DNA from: Rhodoblastus sp963703385
GTDB lineage: Bacteria; Pseudomonadota; Alphaproteobacteria; Rhizobiales; Beijerinckiaceae
DNA length: 64,000 bases
Direction: 5' to 3'
NCBI GenBank assembly: GCA_963703385.1
Contig: OY969816.1
Location: forward strand, 2,170,001-2,234,000
Shown here: positions 16,737 to 24,566 of the stretch, one piece after another
How the letters are laid out: every line of letters starts with the position of its first letter
Position numbering within the stretch: the first letter of the stretch is position 1
Notes under the pieces: model-generated
Seen by the model: the letters and a program-made list of their open reading frames with translations, nothing else
Databases searched by the model: none
Told to the model about the DNA's origin: nothing
Program-made: the position numbers and the translations under genes

Positions 16737-19700
16737 TCAGCTGTCGTCAAACTTCGGGCCGCCGCGCATCACGACATAGATCGCCGGAATGACCAGGACG
16801 GTCAGGGCGGTCGAGGAGGCCAGGCCGAACAGCAGCGAGATCGCCAGGCCCTGGAAGATCGGGTCGGAGAGAATCACCGCCGCGCCGATCATCGCCGCCA
16901 GCGCGGTCAGCAGGATCGGCTTGAAGCGGATCGCGCCCGCCTCCAGCAGCACGTTGCGCAGCCCCTGCTTGGGATTGGCGTTGCGCACGAAATCCACCAG
17001 AAGGATGGAATTGCGGACGATGATGCCGGCCAGCGCGATGAAGCCGATCATCGAAGTCGCGGTGAAGGGGGCGCGGAAAATCCAGTGCCCGAACATGATG
17101 CCGATGAAGGTCAGCGGGATCGGCGTCAGGATCACCAGCGGCAGCTTGAACGATTTGAACTGCGCCACCACCAGGATGTAAATCCCCACCAGCGCCACCA
17201 TGAAGGCCGCGCCCATGTCGCGGAAGGTCACCCAGGTCACTTCCCACTCGCCATCCCACAGCAGAGCCGGCTTGAACTCGTCGAGCGGCTGGCCGTGGAG
17301 GATGATCCGCGGCTTGGCGAGGCCGTCCGGGAATTTCATCTCGTCCAGCTTCTGGTCCACCGCCAGCATGCCGTAAAGCGGGGCCTCATAGGCGCCGGCG
17401 AGTTCGGCGGTCACCATTTCGGCGAAGCGCCCATTGTGGCGGAAGATCGGGAAGGACGATTTCTCGTCCACCACCCGCACCACGTCGCCCAGTTCGACCA
17501 CCGAACGGCTGCCCGGCAGGCTGTTGGCCGGAACCGGCGTGGTCAGCGCCGCCTCGTCGATCCTGCGCTCGTTCTTGGCGAGCGCCAGCCTGATCGGCAG
17601 GGGCTCGCGCCCGCCGCCGCGATGGGAATAGCCGACCACGGTGTCGCCATAGAGCAGGCTGAGCGTCTGGAACACGTCGCTCTGCTGGACGCCGAAGAAC
17701 TCAAGCGAATCCTGGTCGATCTCGATGCGCTTGCGCGGCGCCTGGACGCCGTAGGAATCGTCGACGTCCACAATGAAGGACGCGCTTTCGAAGGCCTTGC
17801 GAACCTGGGCCGCCATCCCGCGCCGGGTCTCGGCGTCCGGCCCGTAGATTTCCGCCAGCAGCGTCGCCAGCACCGGCGGCCCCGGCGGCGGCTCGACCAC
17901 CTTCACCGAGCCATGCGGCGGCATGTTCAGGCCTTCGAGGCGATGGCGGATCTCCAGCGCGATCTGGTGACTGCTGCGCGAGCGCTCGTCCTTGGAGGCA
18001 AGGTTGATCTGCACGTCGCCCGTTTCCGGCGAGCTGCGCATATAGTAATGGCGCACCAGACCGTTGAAATTGAAGGGCGCGGCAGTGCCGGCATAGGTCT
18101 CGAAGGAGGTGATCTCGGGAATGTCCCGCACCCGTTCGATCGCCGCCCGCAGGACGCGGTTGGTCTCCTCGACCGAGGTTCCGAACGGCAGGTCGGCGAC
18201 GATGGCGATTTCCGACTTGTTGTCGAAAGGCAGAAGCTTCACCGTCACCAGCTTGAAATAGAACAGGGTGAGCGAGGCGAGAGTCGCCACGCCGACGACG
18301 ATCAGGAATTTTTTCGCCGAACCTCGCGTGCGCAGCACCGGCATGGCGAAGACGCGGTACAGACCGCCGAGCTTGCCGCCGTCGCTCGCCTCGTGATGGG
18401 CGGGCGGCGCCTTGCCGGCGATCTTGATCATCAGCCAGGGGGTGAGGATCACCGCCACGAAGAAGGAGAACACCATCGCGGCGGAGGCGTTGGACGGGAT
18501 CGGGCTCATATAGGGCCCCATCAGGCCCGATACGAACAGCATCGGCAGCAGCGCCGCGACCACCGTCAGGGTCGCGACAATGGTCGGATTGCCGACCTCC
18601 GCCACGCCGTCGATCGCCGCCTGGATGCGCGTCCGCCCGTCGTGCATGGCCCAATGCCGGGCAATGTTCTCGATCACCACGATGGCGTCGTCGACCAGAA
18701 TGCCGATCGAGAAAATGAGCGCGAACAGGCTCACGCGGTTGAGCGTATAGCCCATGAGCCGCGCCGCGAACAAGGTCAGCAGGATGGTGGTCGGAATGAC
18801 GATCGCCACCACCAGCCCCTCGCGCCAGCCGATGGCGAAAACCACCAAGGCCACGATCGAAATCGTCGCGAGGCCCAGGTGGAACAGGAGCTCATTGGCC
18901 TTCTCGTTCGCGGTCTGACCGTAATTGCGCGAAACTTCGACATTGATGTCTTTGGGAACCACCGTTCCCTTGAGGGGTTCGAGGTGGTCGATGATCTGCT
19001 GGGCGATCAGCACCGCGTTGGCGCCCGCGCGCTTGGCGATCGCCACCGACACCGCCGGCGTTCCGCTTAAAGTCCCCTTCCCGTCCTTGACGTAACGGCC
19101 GACCCGCGTCTCGTTGGGCTCGCCGACGATCTCGACCCGCGCCACGTCGCGCAGATAGACGGGGCGATTGTCGCGGGTGGTGATCAGGAGATTGCCGATC
19201 TGTGGAATGGTCTGCAGGGTGCGGCCGGCGACGGCTTCGATCTGCAGGCCGTTGTCGCGGATCAGGCCGGCCCGGAAGGCGCTGTTGGCCCCCTGGACCT
19301 TGGCCGCCAGCTGCTGGAGGGTCACGCCATATTTGGCCATGGCCTCGGGATTGGGCTCGACCCTGAGCTCGTCGGCCTGATCGCCCACCAGATAGGTCAG
19401 GCCGACATTGTCGAGTTTGGAAATATCGGTGCGCAATTCGCGTGCGACCGCCGTCAACCCGTCCGCGCTCCACCGCGACGCGACGTCCGGCTTGGGCGAC
19501 AGGGTCAGGACCACGATCGCGACGTCGTCGATGCCGCGCCCGACGATCAGGGGCTCCGGGACGCCCGCCGGGATCTTGTCCATATTGGCGCGCACCTTGT
19601 CATGCACGCGCAAGATCGCCGCGTCGGTCGAGGACCCGACCAGAAAGCGCACCGTGACGATCGCCCGATCGTCATAGGTCTTCGAATAGACGTGCTCGAC

Positions 19701-20024
19701 GCCGTTGATGCCCTTGACGATGGTCTCCAGCGGCTCGGTCACCAGCTTGACGGCGTCGGCCGCCTTCAGGCCATTGGCCTGGACGACGATGTCCACCATC
19801 GGCACGGCGATCTGCGGCTCTTCCTCGCGCGGCAGCGTGACCAGAGCGATCAGGCCGAGCGCCAGCGCCGCGATCAGCAGCAGCGGCGTCAGGGGCGAAG
19901 TGATGAAGGATCGGGTCAGCGATCCGGCGATCCCGAGGGAGCGGACCCCGGCCGGTCCAGCCCCGCGCGGGTTTTGAGGCTCGGTCTCGTTCATGTGGGA
20001 CGAACTCGTCGGCGCGGGGCTCAT
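16737..20024 (-). CDS. RND-family efflux transporter permease
   Basis: A 1095-residue inner-membrane pump of the AcrB/HAE superfamily. The first helix (about residues 38-58) is followed by LPREEEPQIAVPMVDIVVQA, the porter-domain entry of this family. The first block of membrane helices contains IFSIGILVDDAIVVIENIAR, the proton-relay aspartate pair, and the second block ends with GLASSTALTVLVIPAIYVVM. Family length is normal. It overlaps the adaptor gene by four bases and no outer-membrane TolC-like gene is present, so an unlinked TolC is presumed. Its neighbourhood (ArsR-type regulator plus rhodanese, divergent) suggests induction by reactive sulfur rather than drugs, which is inference. Confidence 0.93.
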   Translation of the reverse strand: MSPAPTSSSHMNETEPQNPRGAGPAGVRSLGIAGSLTRSFITSPLTPLLLIAALALGLIALVTLPREEEPQIAVPMVDIVVQANGLKAADAVKLVTEPLETIVKGINGVEHVYSKTYDDRAIVTVRFLVGSSTDAAILRVHDKVRANMDKIPAGVPEPLIVGRGIDDVAIVVLTLSPKPDVASRWSADGLTAVARELRTDISKLDNVGLTYLVGDQADELRVEPNPEAMAKYGVTLQQLAAKVQGANSAFRAGLIRDNGLQIEAVAGRTLQTIPQIGNLLITTRDNRPVYLRDVARVEIVGEPNETRVGRYVKDGKGTLSGTPAVSVAIAKRAGANAVLIAQQIIDHLEPLKGTVVPKDINVEVSRNYGQTANEKANELLFHLGLATISIVALVVFAIGWREGLVVAIVIPTTILLTLFAARLMGYTLNRVSLFALIFSIGILVDDAIVVIENIARHWAMHDGRTRIQAAIDGVAEVGNPTIVATLTVVAALLPMLFVSGLMGPYMSPIPSNASAAMVFSFFVAVILTPWLMIKIAGKAPPAHHEASDGGKLGGLYRVFAMPVLRTRGSAKKFLIVVGVATLASLTLFYFKLVTVKLLPFDNKSEIAIVADLPFGTSVEETNRVLRAAIERVRDIPEITSFETYAGTAAPFNFNGLVRHYYMRSSPETGDVQINLASKDERSRSSHQIALEIRHRLEGLNMPPHGSVKVVEPPPGPPVLATLLAEIYGPDAETRRGMAAQVRKAFESASFIVDVDDSYGVQAPRKRIEIDQDSLEFFGVQQSDVFQTLSLLYGDTVVGYSHRGGGREPLPIRLALAKNERRIDEAALTTPVPANSLPGSRSVVELGDVVRVVDEKSSFPIFRHNGRFAEMVTAELAGAYEAPLYGMLAVDQKLDEMKFPDGLAKPRIILHGQPLDEFKPALLWDGEWEVTWVTFRDMGAAFMVALVGIYILVVAQFKSFKLPLVILTPIPLTFIGIMFGHWIFRAPFTATSMIGFIALAGIIVRNSILLVDFVRNANPKQGLRNVLLEAGAIRFKPILLTALAAMIGAAVILSDPIFQGLAISLLFGLASSTALTVLVIPAIYVVMRGGPKFDDS

Positions 20025-21073
20025 GGAACCTGCACCTTGTCGCCGGGGGCGAGACCGGTGAGAATTTCAACCATGCCGGGCTCGGAGGAGGCGGCGAAAA
20101 CCACCGCGACGCCAAGCGGTCCCTCGGCGCGCAGCACGCGCACATAATCGACGCCCGAGCGGGTCGTCACCGCCGAACGCGGAACCAGCAAAGCCTCGCG
20201 CTCGCCCACCGGCGCATAGATCTGCACGCGCTCGCCGACGAAATAATCGCTGAGATCGCCGACTTCGGCGTCGGCGATGACCCGGCCGTTCTCGATCTCC
20301 GGGTAGATTTTCACGATCTTTCCCTTGCGCATCGCGGCGAGATCGGTCGCGGCGTCGGCGCCGGCGTCCTGGCCGCGCGGCGTGAGCGCGACCTGCGAGC
20401 CGAGCTTCAGCAGCGCCGCGTGGCGCTCCGGCAGGCTGAGGCGCAGGAACAGCGAGCCCGCCGCGATCCGCGCGATCGTCTCGCCCGGCAACACCACCGA
20501 GCCGGGAATGACCGAGATCGTCAGCACCCGCCCGTCCCGGGGCGCCAGCACATTGCCTTCGCTCATCTGCTGCTGGACGACATCGCGCTGCGAGCGCATC
20601 GAATCGACCTGGTGCTGCAACACGTCCACATTGGTCTTGGCCTGATCGAAGGCCGCCTTGGTGATGAAGCCGCGCGGCAGCAGGTCCTGCGCCCGCTTCA
20701 GCGCGACATTGGCGTTGTCGAGCTGCGATTGCAGCGCCTTGATCGTGCCGTCGAGCGATTCCGCCTGCAAGGCCAGCTTTTCGTCGGCCACGGTCGCGAT
20801 CACGTCGCCCGCCTTGACCTGCGTCCCCTCGTCCACCGAGCGGCTCGCCAGAACGCCGCCAATCCTGGTGCGCGCCGGCACGATGTCGCGGCTCTCGACC
20901 TGGCCGAACATCGCTTTCATGTCGGTGATGGCGCGCTTTTCGACGACGAATTCTCCCGCCCGCGCCGCGCCGGAAGACGCCACGCCGGCGGCGATCGCCG
21001 CAAGGCCCAGGACAACAAGGGAGACAGCAAGGGAGAAGAGTTTTGGGCTGCGCATGAAACGGCTCGTGGTCAC
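20021..21073 (-). CDS. RND periplasmic adaptor subunit (HlyD/AcrA-like)
   Basis: A 350-residue membrane-fusion protein starting at a GTG at 21073. The N-terminus carries a membrane/signal segment (about 10-38, ending GAARAGEF). Then comes a lipoyl half (GGVLASRSVDEGTQVKAGDV), an alpha-hairpin (about 95-165: ALQSQLDNANVALKRAQDLL), the second lipoyl half (NVLAPRDGRVLTISVIPGSV) and beta-barrel/membrane-proximal domains ending EILTGLAPGDKVQVP. It is translated just before and overlapping the RND permease gene, and shares its promoter with the divergent arsR-rhodanese operon through the palindrome at 21117-21144. Confidence 0.92.
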   Translation of the reverse strand: MTTSRFMRSPKLFSLAVSLVVLGLAAIAAGVASSGAARAGEFVVEKRAITDMKAMFGQVESRDIVPARTRIGGVLASRSVDEGTQVKAGDVIATVADEKLALQAESLDGTIKALQSQLDNANVALKRAQDLLPRGFITKAAFDQAKTNVDVLQHQVDSMRSQRDVVQQQMSEGNVLAPRDGRVLTISVIPGSVVLPGETIARIAAGSLFLRLSLPERHAALLKLGSQVALTPRGQDAGADAATDLAAMRKGKIVKIYPEIENGRVIADAEVGDLSDYFVGERVQIYAPVGEREALLVPRSAVTTRSGVDYVRVLRAEGPLGVAVVFAASSEPGMVEILTGLAPGDKVQVP

Positions 21074-21116
21074 GGTGGTCCCTGTGGAAAGCGCGCAACC
21101 GGGCGCGCAAATGGAG

Positions 21117-21144
21117 ATTTACATATATTCAAATATATGCAAAT
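21117..21144. promoter_or_regulatory. Strong palindromic operator between arsR and RND operon
   Basis: A 28-base near-perfect inverted repeat: outer ATTT/AAAT arms, one mismatched pair, then perfect CATATAT-TCAA-ATATATG (21122-21139). It lies 9 bases upstream of the arsR start codon and 44 bases from the RND adaptor start. The AT-rich palindrome fits ArsR-family winged-helix operators such as the BigR/SqrR type. It would let the adjacent regulator control both directions and itself. Confidence 0.8.
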
Positions 21145-21152
21145 AATAGGCG

Positions 21153-21494
21153 ATGGATGTCAAGGGGTTCGATATCGACCTTCTCGATGCGGCGGCGGAC
21201 GAGGCTTGCGATCTGATCAAGGCGCTCGCCCATCCCGCGCGTTTGCGGATCGTCTGCGCCCTTTCGGGACGCGAATGCAATGTGACGACCCTCGCCCAAG
21301 CCGCCGCGGTTCCGATCTCGACCATTTCGCGTCATCTCGCATTGCTGCGCAAGGACCGGATCGTCAAGACGCGCCGCTCCCGACAAACCGTATTCTATTC
21401 CCTGAGCGGCGCGAATGTCGGCAAATTCGTCTCGACCCTCGCGGAAACCTTCTGCGCCATCGCGCCCCTCGAACCGCAACGAAGGAAAGCGTGA
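21153..21494 (+). CDS. ArsR/SmtB-family regulator, BigR/SqrR-like
   Basis: A 113-residue winged-helix repressor. Residues 22-36 read IKALAHPARLRIVCA, the ArsR alpha2 region; the recognition helix is VPISTISRHLALLRKDRIVK and the wing is TRRSRQTVFYSL. There is no ELCV metal box of arsenic/cadmium sensors. Instead C35 (RIVCAL) and C101 (AETFCA) sit at the positions of the two cysteines that form the sulfur-sensing pair in BigR/SqrR; C19 and C42 are extra. Gene order supports a sulfide or persulfide signal: a rhodanese gene follows at once and a strong palindrome precedes the start. The sensing mechanism is an inference from residue placement. Confidence 0.9.
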   Translation: MDVKGFDIDLLDAAADEACDLIKALAHPARLRIVCALSGRECNVTTLAQAAAVPISTISRHLALLRKDRIVKTRRSRQTVFYSLSGANVGKFVSTLAETFCAIAPLEPQRRKA

Positions 21495-21899
21495 ATGACC
21501 TTGCAGCAGCCGCTGAAAAAGGGCTTCAAACAGATGCTCGCGGAGGCCAATGCGTTCATCGAGACGATCTCCGTCCATGACGCCCTCCCGCTCGTGACCG
21601 ATAAGTCCGTGCTTTTTCTCGATGTGCGCGAGGCATTCGAACTCGAAAAGGGCGAAATCGAGGGCGCCCTGCACGCGGCCCGCGGTTTTCTGGAATTTTT
21701 CGCCGATCCCGAATCGACCATGCACAAGCCCGAAATGGCGCGGGCCGAAAAAATCATCCTCTATTGCGCCACTGGCGGCCGTTCGGCCCTTGCCGCCAAA
21801 ATGCTGGTCGACATGGGCTATGATTTCGAGCGGGTGTTCAATCTCGCCGGCGGGTTCGAGTCCTGGAAGGCCGGCAACGGCCCGATCGAGATCATCTGA
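21495..21899 (+). CDS. Single-domain rhodanese-like sulfurtransferase
   Basis: A 134-residue protein whose ATG follows the arsR stop directly. A helical N-terminal segment (about 1-35) precedes the rhodanese domain: VLFLDVREAFELEKGEIEGA, then the active-site loop ILYCATGGRSALAAKML with cysteine at about residue 91, then GYDFERVFNLAGGFESWKAG. The six-residue CATGGR active-site loop fits thiosulfate- or persulfide-handling rhodaneses. In operon with the ArsR regulator and divergent from the RND pump, it would convert or relay sulfane sulfur. Its stop is adjacent to the convergent chaA stop. Confidence 0.93.
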   Translation: MTLQQPLKKGFKQMLAEANAFIETISVHDALPLVTDKSVLFLDVREAFELEKGEIEGALHAARGFLEFFADPESTMHKPEMARAEKIILYCATGGRSALAAKMLVDMGYDFERVFNLAGGFESWKAGNGPIEII

Positions 21900-23009
21900 T
21901 CAGGGAATGGCGGAGAGCAGCAGGAACACGCCGAAAATCACCAGATGGACCGCGCCCTGGAGGATGGTGGCGCGGCCCGTCGCCAGGGTCAGCGTGCTGA
22001 CAAAAAGGGTCAGCATCAGCAGGATCATGCCCTCGGCGTCGAGACCGAGGGTCAATTCTTTCCCGAAATAAAGCGACACCGCGGCGACGGCGGGAATCGT
22101 CAGGCCGATGCTGGCGATGGCCGAGCCGAGCGCGAGATTGAGGCTGGTCTGCAGCTTGTCCGCCCGCGCGGCCGCGACCGCCGCGACGCTCTCCGGCAGC
22201 AGGACAAGCGTCGCAATGACCACGCCGAGGAAGGAGACCGGCAGGCCCGCCGCGCGGATGGCGTGTTCGAGCGTCGGCGACAGGGTTTCCGCGAGCAGGA
22301 CCACGCCCGCCAGCGACACGACCAACATGAGTCCGCTGAAAGCCGTTACGCCGACCGAGGGCGGCGCATGCGCCGCCTCGTCGCCGTCATTTTCGGCCAG
22401 GAAATAGTCGCGGTGGCGGATCGACTGCACGAAGACGAACACGCCGTAGAGCACGAGCGACAGGACGCCGACGAAGATCAGCTGGGTCGGGGAATATTGC
22501 GGCCCGAGCCGGCTGACCGTGAAATTGGGCAGGATCAGCGCGATGATGGCCAACGTCGCGAGCACGCTCAGCGCCGAGACCGCGCCCTGGGCGCTAAAGT
22601 TCTGTTCGCGGTACCGCGCGGCCCCGACCAGCAGGCAGAGGCCCACGACCCCGTTGAGCACGATCGACACCGCCGAAAACACCGTGTCCCGCGCCAACCC
22701 ATTGTCCCCGGACGGCGCGCTGGCCATGGCCGCGACGATCAGCGCGGTTTCGATCGCGGTCACGGCGAGGGCGAGCAGGATCGAGCCCATCGGCTCGCCC
22801 GCTTTCAGCGCGACCATTTCGGCGTGATGCACGGCCGCGAAGACCGCGGCGAGCAGCAGGACAACGGCGACCGAGACGAGCGCGACGGCCTCGGCGTCGA
22901 CCAGATGCGCATGCTCCAGCGCCACGAGGACCAGCGCCGCGATCGGCGCGACGACGGTCTTCCCCCAAAAGATCCACCCGCCGCCATCGGCGGCGCTCGA
23001 CGAAGCCAT
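21900..23009 (-). CDS. chaA: Calcium/proton antiporter ChaA (CaCA family)
   Basis: A 369-residue membrane protein with about 11 helices of the ChaA/CAX branch. Both alpha-repeats of the cation/Ca exchanger fold are visible: ILLALAVTAIETALIVAAMA (about 78-97) and VVIATLVLLPESVAAVAAAR (about 265-284), each with the ion-binding glutamate. LGSAIASIGLTIPAVAAVSL follows the second. Expected role: Ca2+ or Na+/K+ extrusion at alkaline pH. It is convergent with the rhodanese gene, and has its own promoter region in 23010-23230, which otherwise holds nothing recognisable. Confidence 0.93.
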   Translation of the reverse strand: MASSSAADGGGWIFWGKTVVAPIAALVLVALEHAHLVDAEAVALVSVAVVLLLAAVFAAVHHAEMVALKAGEPMGSILLALAVTAIETALIVAAMASAPSGDNGLARDTVFSAVSIVLNGVVGLCLLVGAARYREQNFSAQGAVSALSVLATLAIIALILPNFTVSRLGPQYSPTQLIFVGVLSLVLYGVFVFVQSIRHRDYFLAENDGDEAAHAPPSVGVTAFSGLMLVVSLAGVVLLAETLSPTLEHAIRAAGLPVSFLGVVIATLVLLPESVAAVAAARADKLQTSLNLALGSAIASIGLTIPAVAAVSLYFGKELTLGLDAEGMILLMLTLFVSTLTLATGRATILQGAVHLVIFGVFLLLSAIP

Positions 23010-23230
23010 GTCGGGGCGTCCTCTTTCCGGCTGAAATCGCGGCTTGCCGCCGCCGCAAGGCTTTGGCTTTCGTGAGGCTGGCTGTCAATAGCGCCTATCG
23101 ATCGGCTGTTCGCGCCCAGCAAATCGCTTGGGCGCGCTCTTGCGCCTCGCCAGCGCTCCGCCCCATCTCATATGAATTCCGAACGAATCATCCGGAAATC
23201 GTGTTGCGCCGCGCAGGAAGCGAGGGAAAA

Positions 23231-23422
23231 ATGCCATGGACGCCGGAAGACGCGCCGCGCCACACCCACAAGGCTGACACCGAGGACCTGTGCGCGGTCT
23301 GGGCGGAAGTCGCCAACAAGGTTTTGGCGGAAACGGGCGACGAGGGCCGCGCCATCCGCGCCGCCAACGCGGTGGTCGCCCGCCTGCGGGCGCGCCGCGC
23401 CGATGCGGCGGAAAACGGTTGA
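23231..23422 (+). CDS. Small conserved hypothetical protein
   Basis: A 63-residue protein. The start ATG at 23231 is set by GAGGGA six bases upstream; the open frame extends further 5' without a ribosome site. The sequence MPWTPEDAPRHTHKADTEDL, then VWAEVANKVLAETGDEGRAI and RAANAVVARLR, belongs to a recurrent family of short proteins with an N-terminal MPW...DA..HT.KA motif and a C-terminal helix pair, often found beside phage or plasmid genes. The function is unknown. It is followed within 30 bases by the ssrA promoter. Confidence 0.75.
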   Translation: MPWTPEDAPRHTHKADTEDLCAVWAEVANKVLAETGDEGRAIRAANAVVARLRARRADAAENG

Positions 23423-23449
23423 AGAAACGGATTACATGCCGCTGTCATC

Positions 23450-23478
23450 TTGTCGCGGGCGCGGCGACTCCGTATATT
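23450..23478 (+). promoter_or_regulatory. Sigma-70-like promoter of ssrA
   Basis: TTGTCG (23450-23455) and TATATT (23473-23478) are separated by exactly 17 bases, a good housekeeping promoter. Transcription would begin near 23485, just before the acceptor part of the permuted tmRNA. Confidence 0.75.
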
Positions 23479-23484
23479 CCGACT

Positions 23485-23830
23485 GTCATCCTCGGATGAC
23501 TATGATGGTAGACGGCTAAACTCACTAGGTTTTACGGACCCCGGGGCGGTGCCGGGCGGGTCCACCCCAGCCTTTCGAAAGAGACTTCTCCGTCAAAGAG
23601 ATTTCTCCGGCGGAAGGTTGCGGGGGCCCGAAATAGGATCGACGTGGGCTGAAAGGTTTTGCTTGCTGTCCGGCATGATACCGCCGTTATCGGGTCAATC
23701 TTATAGTTGCCAACGACAACTATGCTCCGGTCGCCGTCGCCGCGTAATGCGGCGCTAGCACCGAAACAAAGTCCTGAGGCTTAGCCGTTTCAGGCGGGGC
23801 TCGGAGGCGCCTGGCAACAGAAGCCTCCAC
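23485..23830 (+). ncRNA. ssrA: Circularly permuted two-piece tmRNA (ssrA)
   Basis: tmRNA rescues stalled ribosomes and tags the nascent peptide. As in other alphaproteobacteria the gene is permuted, with the acceptor piece first and the coding piece second. The acceptor piece ends CGGGTCC-A-CC (23557-23566). The coding piece begins GGGCCCG (23624-23630) followed by AAATAGGATCGACG. These two 7-mers pair to form the acceptor stem with a G-U at the third pair, the alanine identity element. The tag is encoded at 23709-23747 as ANDNYAPVAVAA, preceded by TAGTT, and ends in TAA. The intervening ~55 bases would be removed. Outer boundaries are approximate. The gene for the tag-binding adaptor SspB follows directly. 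Confidence 0.93.
23709..23747 (+). CDS. ssrA: tmRNA proteolysis tag reading frame (ANDNYAPVAVAA)
   Basis: Twelve codons starting at the resume codon GCC and ending with TAA, within the coding piece of the tmRNA. The ANDNY start is the SspB-recognised half in alphaproteobacteria, and the C-terminal VAVAA is the ClpX recognition end. The PVAVAA centre differs from the EEFAVAA-type tags common in relatives. Confidence 0.93.
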   Translation, partial: ANDNYAPVAVAA

Positions 23831-23882
23831 TTCTCTTTCATGCCGGCGCGCGGCGGCGGCGAGAACCGATGCGACGCGGTCC

Positions 23883-24551
23883 ATGCCGACAGATTTGATA
23901 CGCTACGATCTTCAAGTTCAGGACGCGTTGCGCAGCGTGGTCCGCAAGGTGCTGGCGGACGCCGCGCGTGAGGGTCTGCCCGGCGAGCATCATTTCTACA
24001 TCACCTTCCGCACCCAGGCGCCCGGCGTCAAACTCTCGGCCCGGCTGCGCGAGCAATATCCCAACGAAATGACGATCATCCTGCAATATCAATTCTGGGA
24101 TCTGCAGGTCGATGACGAAGGCTTCCACGTGGGCCTGCATTTCAAGAACATTCCCGAGCGCCTTCAAATTCCTTTCGAGGCGATCACCGGCTTCTATGAC
24201 CCCTCGGTGCAGTTCGGCCTGAAATTCGAAGTCTCGGGCGAAGAAGAAGAAGGCGATATCGTCGGCGAAGAGACGGACGAGGTAGAGGAAACCGCGCCCG
24301 GCCCCGTCGCCAACCTGCCCCGCCCCGCGCCGGAAGCTGGAAAGCCCAAGCCGCGCGGCGCCGGATCGGAGCCGGCCATGGTTGCGGGCAAGACGCCGTC
24401 CGAACCGGCGCGCGCCAAAACCGGCAAGGCCAAGGACGAAAAGCCCGCCAAAACCGAGGGCGAAAAGCCCTCCGCCGCGCCGGCAGCTTCCGCCGCCGAA
24501 GGCGAGGCATCGAAAGTCGTCTCGATCGACGCTTTCCGCAAGAAGACCTGA
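23883..24551 (+). CDS. sspB: SspB, ClpXP adaptor for ssrA-tagged proteins (alpha type)
   Basis: A 222-residue protein. The N-terminal substrate-binding domain (about 1-130) starts PTDLIRYDLQVQDALRSVVR, continues HHFYITFRTQAPGVKLSARL and EMTIILQYQFWDLQV, and ends IPFEAITGFYDPSVQFGLKF, as in the alpha-SspB fold. A long acidic then Lys/Ala/Pro-rich linker (about 135-205) leads to the C-terminal VVSIDAFRKKT, the short tail by which SspB docks on ClpX. The protein should deliver peptides ending in the tag encoded just upstream. A mild operon with the following DUF4169 gene is likely (15-base gap). Confidence 0.95.
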   Translation: MPTDLIRYDLQVQDALRSVVRKVLADAAREGLPGEHHFYITFRTQAPGVKLSARLREQYPNEMTIILQYQFWDLQVDDEGFHVGLHFKNIPERLQIPFEAITGFYDPSVQFGLKFEVSGEEEEGDIVGEETDEVEETAPGPVANLPRPAPEAGKPKPRGAGSEPAMVAGKTPSEPARAKTGKAKDEKPAKTEGEKPSAAPAASAAEGEASKVVSIDAFRKKT

Positions 24552-24566
24552 GAGAAGACCTGAATT

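Noticed and set aside
16536..19070. 844-codon open frame on the plus strand
   Set aside because: It is antisense to the RND permease, whose protein is fully family-like. The translation is Arg/His/Gln-rich, typical of the reverse frame of GC-rich genes.
21854..21864. tRNA T-loop-like GGTTCGAGTCC
   Set aside because: It encodes part of the conserved rhodanese segment AGGFESW and has no surrounding cloverleaf.
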